From: Bradyrhizobium sp. CCGE-LA001
GTDB taxonomy: Bacteria; Pseudomonadota; Alphaproteobacteria; Rhizobiales; Xanthobacteraceae
DNA: 64,000 bases
Assembly: GCF_000296215.2 (NCBI RefSeq)
Contig: NZ_CP013949.1
Coordinates: 2,783,501-2,847,500 of the forward strand
Reading direction: 5' to 3'
A program made the position numbers and the translations under genes. Below the pieces are notes generated by a model. It was not told where the DNA came from and searched no databases. It saw only the letters and a program-made list of their open reading frames with translations. Shown here in pieces: positions 25,194-33,723 of the stretch; position 1 is the stretch's first letter; the number at the start of each line of letters is the position of its first letter.

Positions 25194-26176
25194 TGGATAC
25201 GAATTTCGTCGAGCGGCGCCGCCGCGACCTCATCACTGCTGCGGGCCTCGCGGCCGTCGCAGCGATCGTGCCGTTGTTCGTCAAGGACGTCTACGTCCAG
25301 AACATCATGGTGCTGACGCTGATGTACGCGGCGTTGTCGCAGAGCTGGAACATCCTGTCCGGCTATTGCGGGCAGATCTCGCTGGGGCACGCGCTGTATT
25401 TCGGGCTCGGGGCCTACACCACTGCGCTGCTGTTCACCAAGTTCGGCGTGCTGCCATGGTTCGGCATGATCGCCGGCGGGCTGATCTCGGCCGTAATCGC
25501 CATGGCGCTGGGCTATCCCTGCTTCCGCCTCGGCGGCCACTACTTCGCGATCGCCACCATCGTGATCGCCGAGATCGGATTGCTCTTGATCCAGAACTGG
25601 GACTGGGCGGGCGCAGCGCTAGGCATCGACATTCCCGTGCGCGGCGACAGCTGGCTGAAATTCCAATTCACGCGCTCGAAACTGCCATACTTCTACTTCG
25701 CGCTGGCGCTCGCCTGCGTCGCCTGGTTCGTCACCTGGTGGCTGGAAGATTCCAAATGGGGCTATTGGTGGCGGGCGGTGAAGGACAATCCGCAGGCGGC
25801 CGAGAGCCTTGGCGTCGTCGTGTTCAACTCGAAGATGGGCGCGGCGGCAGTCTCTGCCTTCCTGGTCGCGGTCGGCGGCAGCTTCTATGCGCAGTTCGTC
25901 TCCTACATCGATCCCGGAAGCGTCATGGGCTTCCAATTCTCGCTATTGATGGCGTTGCCAGCGGTGCTGGGCGGCATCGGCACGCTGTGGGGGCCGCTGC
26001 TCGGCGCCGTGATCCTGATCCCGCTCACTGAACTCACGCGCTCCTATATCGGCGGCTCCGGCCGCGGCGTCGATCTCATCGTCTATGGCACGCTGATCGT
26101 GCTGATCTCGCTGGCTTTGCCGCAGGGGCTGGTGAGCCTGTTCTCGCGTTCAAAAGCGAAGGGAGCCACGCGGTGA
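25193..26176 (+). CDS. Branched-chain amino acid-type ABC permease (LivM-like)
   Basis: 327 residues with a polar N-terminal arginine cluster (ERRRRDL) and then membrane helices. Family motifs are LSGYCGQISLGHALYFGLGAY and the coupling segment WWRAVKDNPQAAESLGV. It is the second permease subunit. The ATG at 25193 shares its A with the upstream stop codon, which indicates translational coupling; a GTG at 25190 is also possible. Confidence 0.92.
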   Translation: MDTNFVERRRRDLITAAGLAAVAAIVPLFVKDVYVQNIMVLTLMYAALSQSWNILSGYCGQISLGHALYFGLGAYTTALLFTKFGVLPWFGMIAGGLISAVIAMALGYPCFRLGGHYFAIATIVIAEIGLLLIQNWDWAGAALGIDIPVRGDSWLKFQFTRSKLPYFYFALALACVAWFVTWWLEDSKWGYWWRAVKDNPQAAESLGVVVFNSKMGAAAVSAFLVAVGGSFYAQFVSYIDPGSVMGFQFSLLMALPAVLGGIGTLWGPLLGAVILIPLTELTRSYIGGSGRGVDLIVYGTLIVLISLALPQGLVSLFSRSKAKGATR

Positions 26177-26904
26177 CCGCGCTCCTTGAAGCCCGCGGCG
26201 TCTGGCAGCGGTTCGGCGGCCTCGTCGCCAACAGCGATGTTTCGATCACGGTCGGACGCGGCGAGATCGTCGGCCTGATCGGGCCGAACGGCGCCGGCAA
26301 GTCGACGCTGTTCAATCTGATCGCCGGCGTGCTGCCGCCGACGCAAGGCTCGATTCTATTCGACGGCGAGGATGTCACCAGCTTGCCGGCGGCCGAGCGT
26401 TGCCAGCGTGGGGTTGGGCGGACCTTCCAGGTGGTCAAGAGTTTCGAGAGCATGAGTGTCATCGACAACGTCATCGTCGGGGCGCTCCTGCGCAACACCG
26501 TAATGCGCGAAGCGCGCCGCAAGGCGCATGAGGTGCTGGAGTTCACCGGCCTTGCCGCGCGCGCCGACGTGCTCGCGAGCGACCTCGTGCCGGCCGAAAA
26601 GCGCCGCCTCGAAGTCGCCCGTGCGCTCGCGACCGAGCCAAAATTGCTGCTGCTCGACGAAGTCCTCACCGGTCTCACGCCGACCGAAGCGCAGACCGGC
26701 GTGGCGCTGGTGCGCAAGGTGCGCGATGCCGGCATCACCGTCTTGATGGTCGAGCATGTCATGGAGATCGTCATGCCCTTGGTCGATCGGGCCATCGTGC
26801 TCGACCTTGGCAAGGTGCTGGTCGAGGGCAAGCCCGCCGACGTCGTCCGCGATCCCAAGGTGATCAAGGCATATCTGGGAGATCGTCATGCTGTCGGTGC
26901 GTGA
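26173..26904 (+). CDS. ABC transporter ATP-binding protein (LivG-like)
   Basis: 243 residues. Walker A is GPNGAGKST (37-45), the Q-loop is in GRTFQVVKSF, and Walker B is LLLLDE (158-163) followed by VLTGL. The signature motif is degenerate: LVPAEKRRLEVARAL replaces LSGGQ, a variation also seen in other LivG subunits, where the partner LivF keeps the canonical form. The GTG start overlaps the LivM stop by four bases. Confidence 0.92.
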   Translation: MTALLEARGVWQRFGGLVANSDVSITVGRGEIVGLIGPNGAGKSTLFNLIAGVLPPTQGSILFDGEDVTSLPAAERCQRGVGRTFQVVKSFESMSVIDNVIVGALLRNTVMREARRKAHEVLEFTGLAARADVLASDLVPAEKRRLEVARALATEPKLLLLDEVLTGLTPTEAQTGVALVRKVRDAGITVLMVEHVMEIVMPLVDRAIVLDLGKVLVEGKPADVVRDPKVIKAYLGDRHAVGA

Positions 26905-27592
26905 AGTCACGACGGCCTACCAGGGCTTGGTCGCGATCTCCGCGGTCTCGATCGAGGTTCAAAAGGGCGAGATCGTCTGCGTCGCCGGCGCCAACGGCGC
27001 GGGCAAGTCGACGCTGCTCAAATCCATCGCCGGCGCCGAGCGCCTGCGTTCGGGCACCGTGACGTTCGACGGCAAGCGCCTCGACGGCATGGCGCAGCAT
27101 CACATCACGGCCACCGGCATCGCCTACGTGCCGGAGAACCGCCGGCTGTTTCCACGTCTGTCGGTGCGCGATAACCTTCGCCTCGGCAGTTATCTCTACC
27201 GGGGCGCAGCGAACCGCGAAGAGCCGCTCGATCTCGTCTTCAGGCTGTTCCCGCGCCTTCAGGAGCGTTTGGAGCAGCGCGCCGAGACGCTCTCCGGCGG
27301 CGAGCAGCAGATGCTCGCGATCGGCCGCGCGCTGATGACGCGCCCGCGGCTGTTGATGCTGGATGAGCCCTCGCAGGGCATCATGCCCAAGCTGGTGGAT
27401 GAAATCTTCCAGGCCGTGAAGCTCATCCGCGACACCGGCATGACCGTCCTGATCGTCGAGCAGCGCATGGCGGAGTGCCTGGAGATCGCCGACCGCGCCT
27501 ACATCCTGCAAACCGGCCGTGTGCTGATGCAGGGCGCGGCAGCCGAGATCAGGGGCAATCCGGACGTGCGCAAAGCGTATCTGGGGCTGTAG
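26888..27592 (+). CDS. ABC transporter ATP-binding protein (LivF-like)
   Basis: 234 residues with Walker A GANGAGKST (34-42), canonical signature LSGGEQQMLAIGRAL, and Walker B LLMLDEPSQGI. It pairs with the LivG-like subunit to energise import. It overlaps the preceding gene by 17 bases and closes the five-gene transport operon, which ends in a block of palindromic repeats. Confidence 0.93.
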   Translation: MLSVREVTTAYQGLVAISAVSIEVQKGEIVCVAGANGAGKSTLLKSIAGAERLRSGTVTFDGKRLDGMAQHHITATGIAYVPENRRLFPRLSVRDNLRLGSYLYRGAANREEPLDLVFRLFPRLQERLEQRAETLSGGEQQMLAIGRALMTRPRLLMLDEPSQGIMPKLVDEIFQAVKLIRDTGMTVLIVEQRMAECLEIADRAYILQTGRVLMQGAAAEIRGNPDVRKAYLGL

Positions 27593-27620
27593 CTTTATGG
27601 TCTGTAGCCACAAGCTCAGC

Positions 27621-27797
27621 CGTCATCCTGAGGTGCGCGCCCTTGCGCGCCTCGAAGGATGGGCCGCGAGCGCCTAGCCCATCCTTCGAGGCTTCACCTT
27701 GCGATGCATGGCATCGCAAGGCTCGCACCTCAGGATGACGTCGGTGGATGTGGTGCCGCCGTCCGCCGCATCGTCGCAAGGGCCCCTCGCAATGACG
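27621..27797. repeat. Palindromic repeats, family E plus half of family A
   Basis: CGTCATCCTGAGGTGCG at 27621 pairs with CGCACCTCAGGATGACG ending at 27740, with an inner pair CTCGAAGGATGGG/CCCATCCTTCGAG. After it, TCGTCGCAAGGGCCCCTCGC followed by AATGACGA (to 27797) is the right half of a family A element. The block separates the convergent liv and otnC genes and probably terminates both. Confidence 0.8.
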
Positions 27798-27812
27798 AGG
27801 ACAGAGCCGGGC

Positions 27813-28478
27813 TCAATGCCCGTGCCCATGCTCCGGCAGCGCCACCCCAAACACCTTCACCAGATCCGTCACCTGCTCCGGTGACAAATACCGCGGGTTC
27901 ATTCCCCGCAGCATAAGGTACAGCTTCGCCGTCTCCTCCAGCTCCTCCGTCGCGAACACGGCCGCTTCCAATGTGTCGCCGGCAACCACCGGGCCGTGAT
28001 TGGCGAGCAGCACGGATGAGTATTTCCCTGCGAGCCCCTTGATTGCATCGGCAACCGCGGGATCGCCGGGGCGGTAATAGGGCACGAGCGCGGTGGCGCC
28101 GCATTTCATCAGGTAATACGCCGTCATCGGCGGCAGCGCGGCGCGTGGATCGATCTCGGGCAGCATCGAAAGCGCGACCGAATGGGTAGAGTGCAGGTGC
28201 ACGATCGCGCGCGCACTGCCGCGCGTGTCGTAAAGCGCGGTATGCAGAGGAACTTCCTTGGTCGGGGCATCGCCCGAAACCAGCCGGCCCTGGCTATCCA
28301 GCCGCGACAGCTTCGCCGGATCGAGGAAGCCGAGCGAGGCGTTGGTCGGCGTCACCAGCCAGCCGCCATCGTCCATCCTCACGCTGATATTGCCAGAGGA
28401 GCCCGGCGTCAGCCCACGCTCGAACAGGGACCGTCCGAAGCGGCAGATATCCTCACGCAGCCTTGTCTCGTTGCTCAT
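27813..28478 (-). CDS. otnC: 3-oxo-tetronate 4-phosphate decarboxylase (class II aldolase family)
   Basis: 221 residues of the class II aldolase/adducin family. Zinc ligands are His94 and His96 in VHLHSTHS and His161 in LANHGPV, with Glu75 in TKEVPLH. OtnC decarboxylates 3-oxo-tetronate 4-phosphate to dihydroxyacetone phosphate, the last step of threonate/erythronate breakdown. The other three enzymes of that route lie immediately divergent, which supports the assignment over fuculose-phosphate aldolase. ATG 28478 is favoured; ATG 28487 is three codons upstream, in frame and possible. Confidence 0.83.
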   Translation of the reverse strand: MSNETRLREDICRFGRSLFERGLTPGSSGNISVRMDDGGWLVTPTNASLGFLDPAKLSRLDSQGRLVSGDAPTKEVPLHTALYDTRGSARAIVHLHSTHSVALSMLPEIDPRAALPPMTAYYLMKCGATALVPYYRPGDPAVADAIKGLAGKYSSVLLANHGPVVAGDTLEAAVFATEELEETAKLYLMLRGMNPRYLSPEQVTDLVKVFGVALPEHGHGH

Positions 28479-28593
28479 GGCCGTCATGCCTGCTTGTCTC
28501 ACGCTTTGGCAGGGCGGCCAAGCCGTGTTATTCGGTTGCCAAGCTGCCGCAAAGGGCGGCTATTCGGGAAACGCTCGCAAGGGTCAGTTGCAT
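28479..28593. promoter_or_regulatory. Shared divergent promoter region, otnC / ltnD
   Basis: These 115 bases separate two divergent start codons and must carry promoters for both tetronate transcripts. A short TTGGC/GCCAA inverted repeat lies near 28506-28521. I see no stronger operator, and no regulator gene is adjacent. Confidence 0.4.
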
Positions 28594-29511
28594 ATGTCCG
28601 CCTCCACGTCACAAAATCAGCGTATCGCCGTCGTCGGGCTCGGCTCGATGGGATACGGCATGGCGACTTCGCTGAAGCGCGCCGGCCATGCCGTTACTGG
28701 CTGCGACGTCTCGGCCGACGCCGTCGCGCGTTTCGTGACGGACGGCGGCGCGGGCGCAAAGACGCCGGCCGAAGCAGCCAAAGCTGCCGAAATCGTCGTC
28801 AGCGTCGTGGTCAATGCCGCCCAGACCGAGGCCATCCTGTTCGGCAAGGATGGCGCGGCTGAGACCATGCCGAAGGACAGCGTCTTCATATCCTCGGCGA
28901 CTATGGACCCGGACGTGGCGCGGCGCCTCGCCAAGCAGCTGGAGGCGACCGGCCGGCACTATCTGGATGCGCCGATCTCCGGCGGAGCGCAGCGTGCCGC
29001 GCAAGGCGAGCTAACCATCCTCGCCTCCGGCAGCGCCGCTGCTTTTGCCAAGGCGCGGCCCGCGCTCGACGCCATGGCCGCAAAGCTCTACGAGCTCGGC
29101 GATGCCGCGGGGCAGGGGGCGGCTTTCAAGATGATCAACCAGCTCCTCGCCGGCGTGCATATCGCGGCCGCCAGCGAAGCGATGGCTTTCGCGGCCAAGC
29201 AGGGCCTCGACATCCGCAAGGTCTATGAGGTGATCACGGCTTCCGCCGGCAATTCCTGGATGTTCGAGAATCGGATGCCGCATGTGCTCGACGGCGATTA
29301 CACGCCGCGCAGCGCGGTCGAGATTTTCGTCAAGGACCTCGGCATCATCCAGGACATGGCGCGCAGTGCCAGATTCCCGGTGCCGGTCTCAGCCGCCGCG
29401 CTTCAGATGTTCCTGATGACGGCAGCCGCGGGCATGGGCCGCGATGACGATGCGTCAGTGGCGCGGATGTATGCGCAGGTCACCGGCGTGAAGCTTCCCG
29501 GCGACAAGTAA
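28594..29511 (+). CDS. ltnD: L-threonate 2-dehydrogenase-like 3-hydroxyisobutyrate dehydrogenase-family enzyme
   Basis: 305 residues. The NAD loop GLGSMGYG is at 15-22, the substrate loop is DAPISGGAQRA, and catalytic Lys179 lies in GAAFKMINQLL. LtnD oxidises L-threonate at C2 to 2-oxo-tetronate, the entry step of the pathway. The protein could in principle act on other beta-hydroxyacids, but the two downstream genes encode the next two pathway steps. ATG 28594 was chosen; the frame is open further upstream but runs through the divergent otnC gene. Confidence 0.83.
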   Translation: MSASTSQNQRIAVVGLGSMGYGMATSLKRAGHAVTGCDVSADAVARFVTDGGAGAKTPAEAAKAAEIVVSVVVNAAQTEAILFGKDGAAETMPKDSVFISSATMDPDVARRLAKQLEATGRHYLDAPISGGAQRAAQGELTILASGSAAAFAKARPALDAMAAKLYELGDAAGQGAAFKMINQLLAGVHIAAASEAMAFAAKQGLDIRKVYEVITASAGNSWMFENRMPHVLDGDYTPRSAVEIFVKDLGIIQDMARSARFPVPVSAAALQMFLMTAAAGMGRDDDASVARMYAQVTGVKLPGDK

Positions 29512-29525
29512 GCAAGAGGACTCCA

Positions 29526-30308
29526 ATGCCCCGTTTTGCCGCCAACCTCTCGATGATGTTCACCGAGGTGCCGTTCCTCGACCGCTTCGATGCCGCCGCC
29601 CAGGCCGGCTTCACCGCCGTCGAGTTTCTCTTTCCCTATGAGCATCCGGCCGAGGTGGTCGGCGAGCGGCTCAAACGCAACGGTCTGACCCAAGCGCTGT
29701 TCAACCTGCCGCCGGGTGATTGGAACGCCGGCGAGAAGGGTTTTGCGGCGCTTCCCTCGCGCTTCAATGATCTCAAGGCAAGCCTGGAGACGGCGCTGCC
29801 CTATGCCAAGGCGACCGGCGTCAAGCGCCTGCACCTGATGGCGGGCATCGCCAATCGCGGCGAGCGCGTCGCGATCGAGGCCTTCTACAAATCGGTGGCG
29901 TGTGCTGCGGAGTTCTTCGCGCCCCACGGTATCGACGTCGTGATCGAGCCGATCAATGCGCGCAATGTGCCCGGCTATTTCCTCAACGATTTCGGCTTCG
30001 CGCGCGACTTGATCCAGGAGCTCCGCCTTCCGAACCTGAAGCTCCAATTCGACATCTATCACTGCGGGATCATTCACGGCGACGTCACCATGCGGCTGCG
30101 CGAGATGATGCCGATCATCGGTCACGTCCAGATCGCCAGCATCCCGTCCCGCAACGAGCCCGACGGCGAGGAGCTGAACTATCCGTTCCTGTTCGAAGAG
30201 CTCGACCGGCTCGGCTATGCCGGCTTCGTTGGCTGCGAATACAATCCCCGCGGTAAGACCACCGATGGGCTCGCCTGGTTCAGGCCTTATGCTGGAGTGA
30301 AGCCGTGA
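29526..30308 (+). CDS. otnI: 2-oxo-tetronate isomerase (hydroxypyruvate isomerase-like)
   Basis: 260-residue TIM barrel of the xylose isomerase-like/Hyi family. Metal-site glutamates are in DVVIEPIN and at the C-terminal GCEYNPRGKT, and LQFDIYHCGIIHGDV is characteristic. It isomerises 2-oxo-tetronate to 3-oxo-tetronate. Standing alone it would be called hydroxypyruvate isomerase; its place between ltnD and otnK decides the call. It follows ltnD by 14 bases and overlaps otnK by four. Confidence 0.83.
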   Translation: MPRFAANLSMMFTEVPFLDRFDAAAQAGFTAVEFLFPYEHPAEVVGERLKRNGLTQALFNLPPGDWNAGEKGFAALPSRFNDLKASLETALPYAKATGVKRLHLMAGIANRGERVAIEAFYKSVACAAEFFAPHGIDVVIEPINARNVPGYFLNDFGFARDLIQELRLPNLKLQFDIYHCGIIHGDVTMRLREMMPIIGHVQIASIPSRNEPDGEELNYPFLFEELDRLGYAGFVGCEYNPRGKTTDGLAWFRPYAGVKP

Positions 30309-31582
30309 CACTTGCGCTGGGCTGCATCGCCGACGACTACACCGGCGCCTCCGACCTCGCCAACACGCTGACGCGTGCGGGCTTGCGCACCGTGCAGACC
30401 ATCGGCGTGCCGGCGGCCGATCTCGCGCTGCCCGAGATCGACGCCGTCGTGGTGTCGCTCAAGAGCCGCTCGATCGAGGCAGGCCTTGCCGTGTCGCGCT
30501 CGCGCGCGGCGGAGACATGGCTGCGCGGCCGCGGCGCGCGCCACGTGCTGTTCAAGATCTGCTCGACCTTCGATTCCACGGATGCCGGCAATATCGGCCC
30601 GGTGATGGACGCACTGCGCGCCGATTGCGGCGAGGCCATCGTGCTGGTGACGCCGGCCTTCCCGGAGACCAGCCGCACCGTCTACCAGGGCAACCTCTTC
30701 GTCGGCGCCGTGCCGTTGAACGAGAGCCCGTTGAAGGATCATCCGCTCAATCCAATGCGGGATTCCAATCTGGCGCGCGTGCTGGCGCGCCAGAGCAAGA
30801 CGCAAGTGGGCCTCGTCGATCTCGCCACTGTCACCCGCGGCACGGATGCGGTCCGGGCGCGGCTGGCCGAACTCGCGGGCAAGGGCATCGGCGCCGCGAT
30901 CATCGACGCCGTGTTCGAGCGCGACCTCGAGACCATCGGGCTCGTTGCCGCCGAGCATCGGCTATCGGTCGGCGCCTCCGGCATCGGCCTCGGGCTCGCA
31001 CGGGCGCTGGTCTCGACGGGCAAGGTCAAGGCGGCCTCAGCGAGCAGCGAGACCGGCGCGGCCGTCGGCGGCCCGGCGGCCTGCCTTGCCGGAAGTTGCT
31101 CGCAGGCAACGCTTCAGCAGATCGCCAATGCCGAGCGCGTCATGCCGGTGCTGCACCTCGATCCCGAGCAAATCGTCGCGGGCGGTGGCGAAGCGCAGCG
31201 CGCGCTCGCCTGGGCCCGGCCGCGGCTGGCGGATGGTCCTGTTCTGATCGCGTCGAGCGCGACGCCCGAGGCCGTCGCCGCCGTTCAGTCGCGCCACGGC
31301 CGGGACGCTGCCGGCCACGCCATAGAGCAGGCCATGGCCGATATCGCCGAAGGGCTGGTGCAGTCGGGCGTCAGGCGCCTGGTCGTTGCCGGCGGCGAGA
31401 CGTCCGGTGCCGTGGTCGATCGGTTGAAGATTCCTGGGTTTCTCGTCGGAGTGGAAATTGCGGCGGGAGTTCCGGTGCTGCGTGCTGTCGGTGCAAAGGC
31501 GGGCGAGATGCTGCTCGCTCTGAAGTCGGGAAACTTCGGCGGCGCAGAGTTTTTCACCGACGCGCTTGGGCTCATGCGCTGA
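30305..31582 (+). CDS. otnK: 3-oxo-tetronate kinase
   Basis: 425-residue four-carbon acid sugar kinase. The N-terminal domain has LGCIADDYTGASDLANTL, and the C-terminal nucleotide-binding domain has VAGGETSGAVVDRL. It phosphorylates 3-oxo-tetronate at O4 using ATP, giving the substrate of OtnC. Translation starts at GTG 30305, overlapping the otnI stop in GTGA, so the two are coupled. It is the last gene of the ltnD-otnI-otnK operon. Confidence 0.88.
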   Translation: MTLALGCIADDYTGASDLANTLTRAGLRTVQTIGVPAADLALPEIDAVVVSLKSRSIEAGLAVSRSRAAETWLRGRGARHVLFKICSTFDSTDAGNIGPVMDALRADCGEAIVLVTPAFPETSRTVYQGNLFVGAVPLNESPLKDHPLNPMRDSNLARVLARQSKTQVGLVDLATVTRGTDAVRARLAELAGKGIGAAIIDAVFERDLETIGLVAAEHRLSVGASGIGLGLARALVSTGKVKAASASSETGAAVGGPAACLAGSCSQATLQQIANAERVMPVLHLDPEQIVAGGGEAQRALAWARPRLADGPVLIASSATPEAVAAVQSRHGRDAAGHAIEQAMADIAEGLVQSGVRRLVVAGGETSGAVVDRLKIPGFLVGVEIAAGVPVLRAVGAKAGEMLLALKSGNFGGAEFFTDALGLMR

Positions 31583-31623
31583 GCGCAGGGCGTTTTTAGC
31601 TGCCCGTTCATTTCTTTCTGGCT

Positions 31624-31639
31624 TCCGTACTCGTACGGA
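31624..31639. promoter_or_regulatory. Perfect palindrome upstream of chemoreceptor gene
   Basis: TCCGTAC-TC-GTACGGA is a perfect 7-bp inverted repeat with a 2-base spacer, 112 bases before the first chemoreceptor start. It lacks a T-run and is short, so a protein-binding site is more likely than a terminator for otnK. Confidence 0.35.
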
Positions 31640-31751
31640 GGCGTAGTTAACATCTGCTCAGGTGCTCTGGTGTTGGATGTCGGCGCTGCTCCCTTTGGTT
31701 GATTCGTAATTCCCGGACGCGCGCCGGCTTCAGTACAAAGAGATCCCAACG

Positions 31752-33440
31752 ATGCTCGCCACCATTTCCATTCGCGCCAAGATCATCAGTGTCGTGGCGT
31801 TCCTGCTGGTTGCGATGACCGGCATGGGCCTCCTCGCCGTCATGAAGATGCGGTCCATGAACGCCAACACCACCGACATCACCACGAGTTGGTTGCCGAG
31901 CGTGCGGGTACTTGGCGACCTGCGTGCCGGGGTGATCACCTATCGCAACGTGATCCGCGAACACATGCTCGCCGAGACTCTGGAAGAGAAGCTCACGAAC
32001 GAGAAGACACTGGCGACCGTGGTGGAAGCCAACACCAAGTTCCGCCAGAAGTACGAGCCGATGATCACCTCGCCGGAGGAACGCGCACTATACAACGAAT
32101 GGTCTAAGGTTTGGGATGAGTACAAGTCCGGTACTCAGGAAGTGATGGCGCTGTCGCGCAAGGAGGCGGGCAAGGTCCCGCACGACGCCCATGAGCTCAA
32201 TATCAAAGTCAACAAGATCGGGCTCAAGGCAGACGAGATCCTGAACCGGGACATCGAGCTCAATACCAAGGGCGGTGACCAGGCTGCCAAGGATGCAGCC
32301 GACAGCTATTACTTCGCCTTCATGCTAGTCTCGATCATACTCGCCGCCGCGGTCATCGCCGGTTTCGGTCTCAGCTTCTATCTGGTCCGTGACGTCTCCA
32401 ACGGCATCAACTCAATCACCGAACCGATGCAGGCACTGGGCAAGGGCGACCTGTCCGCCGAAGTGCCGCACCGGGGCGAGAAGACGGAGATCGGCGCCAT
32501 GGCCGACGTGCTCCAGATCTTCAAGGAGGCGCTGATCGCCAAGAAGGCTGCCGACGAAGCCGCTGCGGCCGACGCCGAAGCCAAGATCGAGCGCGGCCGC
32601 CGCGTCGACAACATCACCCGCGAATTCGAAACCATGATCGGCGAGATCGTCCAGACGGTGTCGTCAGCTTCGACCCAGTTGGAGGCTTCCGCCTCGACGC
32701 TGACGTCGACCGCCGACCGCTCTCAGCGGCTGGCGACTACCGTGGCCGGGGCCTCGGAGGAAGCCTCGACCAACGTGCAGTCGGTGGCGTCGGCGACCGA
32801 GGAGATGGCGTCGTCGGTCGGCGAGATCAGCCGCCAGGTGCAGGAATCGGCCCGCATGGCCGGGGACGCCGTCGGCCAGGCGCGCGCTACCACCGAGCGC
32901 GTCAGCGAGCTCTCCAAGGCAGCTGCCCGCATCGGCGACGTCGTCGAGCTCATCAACACCATCGCTGGCCAGACCAACCTGTTGGCGCTGAACGCGACGA
33001 TCGAGGCGGCGCGCGCCGGTGAGGCCGGCCGCGGCTTCGCCGTGGTGGCTTCCGAGGTGAAGGCGCTCGCCGAGCAGACGGCGAAGGCGACCGGCGAGAT
33101 CGGCCAGCAGATTTCCGGCATCCAGGCCGCGACCAACGACTCGGTTGGCGCCATCAAGGAGATCTCCTCGACCATCGAGCGTCTGTCGGAAATCTCTTCG
33201 GCGATTGCGGCCGCGGTGGAAGAGCAGGGCGCGGCGACCCAGGAGATCGCTCGCAACGTGCAGCAGGCGGCGCAGGGCACCCAGCAGGTCTCCTCCAACA
33301 TCACCGACGTGCAGCGCGGCGCGACTGAGACCGGCACGGCTTCCTCGCAGGTGCTGTCGGCAGCACAGATGCTGTCGAACGACTCGAACAGGCTGAAGAG
33401 CGAGGTCAGCAAGTTCCTGACCAACGTACGCGCAGCCTAG
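31752..33440 (+). CDS. Methyl-accepting chemotaxis protein (helical-bundle sensor)
   Basis: 562 residues. A short cytoplasmic start and TM1 (~10-30) lead to a periplasmic, mostly helical ~155-residue sensor of the four-helix-bundle type. TM2 (~187-211), a HAMP domain (~212-265; VRDVSNGINSITEPMQALGKG) and a long coiled-coil signalling domain follow. The conserved hairpin tip is NLLALNATIEAARAGEAGRGFAVVASEV. There is no C-terminal NWETF-like peptide for CheR/CheB tethering. It would relay a periplasmic signal to CheA/CheW. The last ~226 residues before the extreme C-terminus are identical to the next gene. Confidence 0.93.
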   Translation: MLATISIRAKIISVVAFLLVAMTGMGLLAVMKMRSMNANTTDITTSWLPSVRVLGDLRAGVITYRNVIREHMLAETLEEKLTNEKTLATVVEANTKFRQKYEPMITSPEERALYNEWSKVWDEYKSGTQEVMALSRKEAGKVPHDAHELNIKVNKIGLKADEILNRDIELNTKGGDQAAKDAADSYYFAFMLVSIILAAAVIAGFGLSFYLVRDVSNGINSITEPMQALGKGDLSAEVPHRGEKTEIGAMADVLQIFKEALIAKKAADEAAAADAEAKIERGRRVDNITREFETMIGEIVQTVSSASTQLEASASTLTSTADRSQRLATTVAGASEEASTNVQSVASATEEMASSVGEISRQVQESARMAGDAVGQARATTERVSELSKAAARIGDVVELINTIAGQTNLLALNATIEAARAGEAGRGFAVVASEVKALAEQTAKATGEIGQQISGIQAATNDSVGAIKEISSTIERLSEISSAIAAAVEEQGAATQEIARNVQQAAQGTQQVSSNITDVQRGATETGTASSQVLSAAQMLSNDSNRLKSEVSKFLTNVRAA

Positions 33441-33472
33441 CGCGGCGTAACTCAGACAGAGCGTCTTGAGGA

Positions 33473-33499
33473 GAGAGCGGCGCCAATTGCGCCGCTCTC
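33473..33499 (+). terminator. Likely hairpin terminator after first chemoreceptor gene
   Basis: GAGAGCGGCGC (33473-33483), loop CAATT, GCGCCGCTCTC (33489-33499) give a perfect 11-bp GC-rich stem 33 bases after the stop. Only a weak T-rich stretch follows (GTCGTGCTT), so efficiency is uncertain. Confidence 0.65.
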
Positions 33500-33723
33500 G
33501 TCGTGCTTAGGTGTGCTGCGCGTGGGCCGAGTCGACTTGTCGCAGTAGAAGCACGGGGCGCTGCTGGCGGCATCTCCGTAGCAGTGCGGAGCACGTGCTA
33601 AAGTTTCGATCATGTCTGATCAGTATCGAAGTGGGGTCGTGGTCGGCGCGCGGCTGGGTGAACTCTCGTCCGTGCGCAACCGATGTACCGGCAACTTTTG
33701 TAGTCATTGCCTTTGGGGTGGTC

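Noticed and set aside
29526..30308. Hydroxypyruvate isomerase of glyoxylate metabolism
   Set aside because: Sequence alone allows it, but overlap with otnK and position after ltnD favour the tetronate isomerase OtnI.
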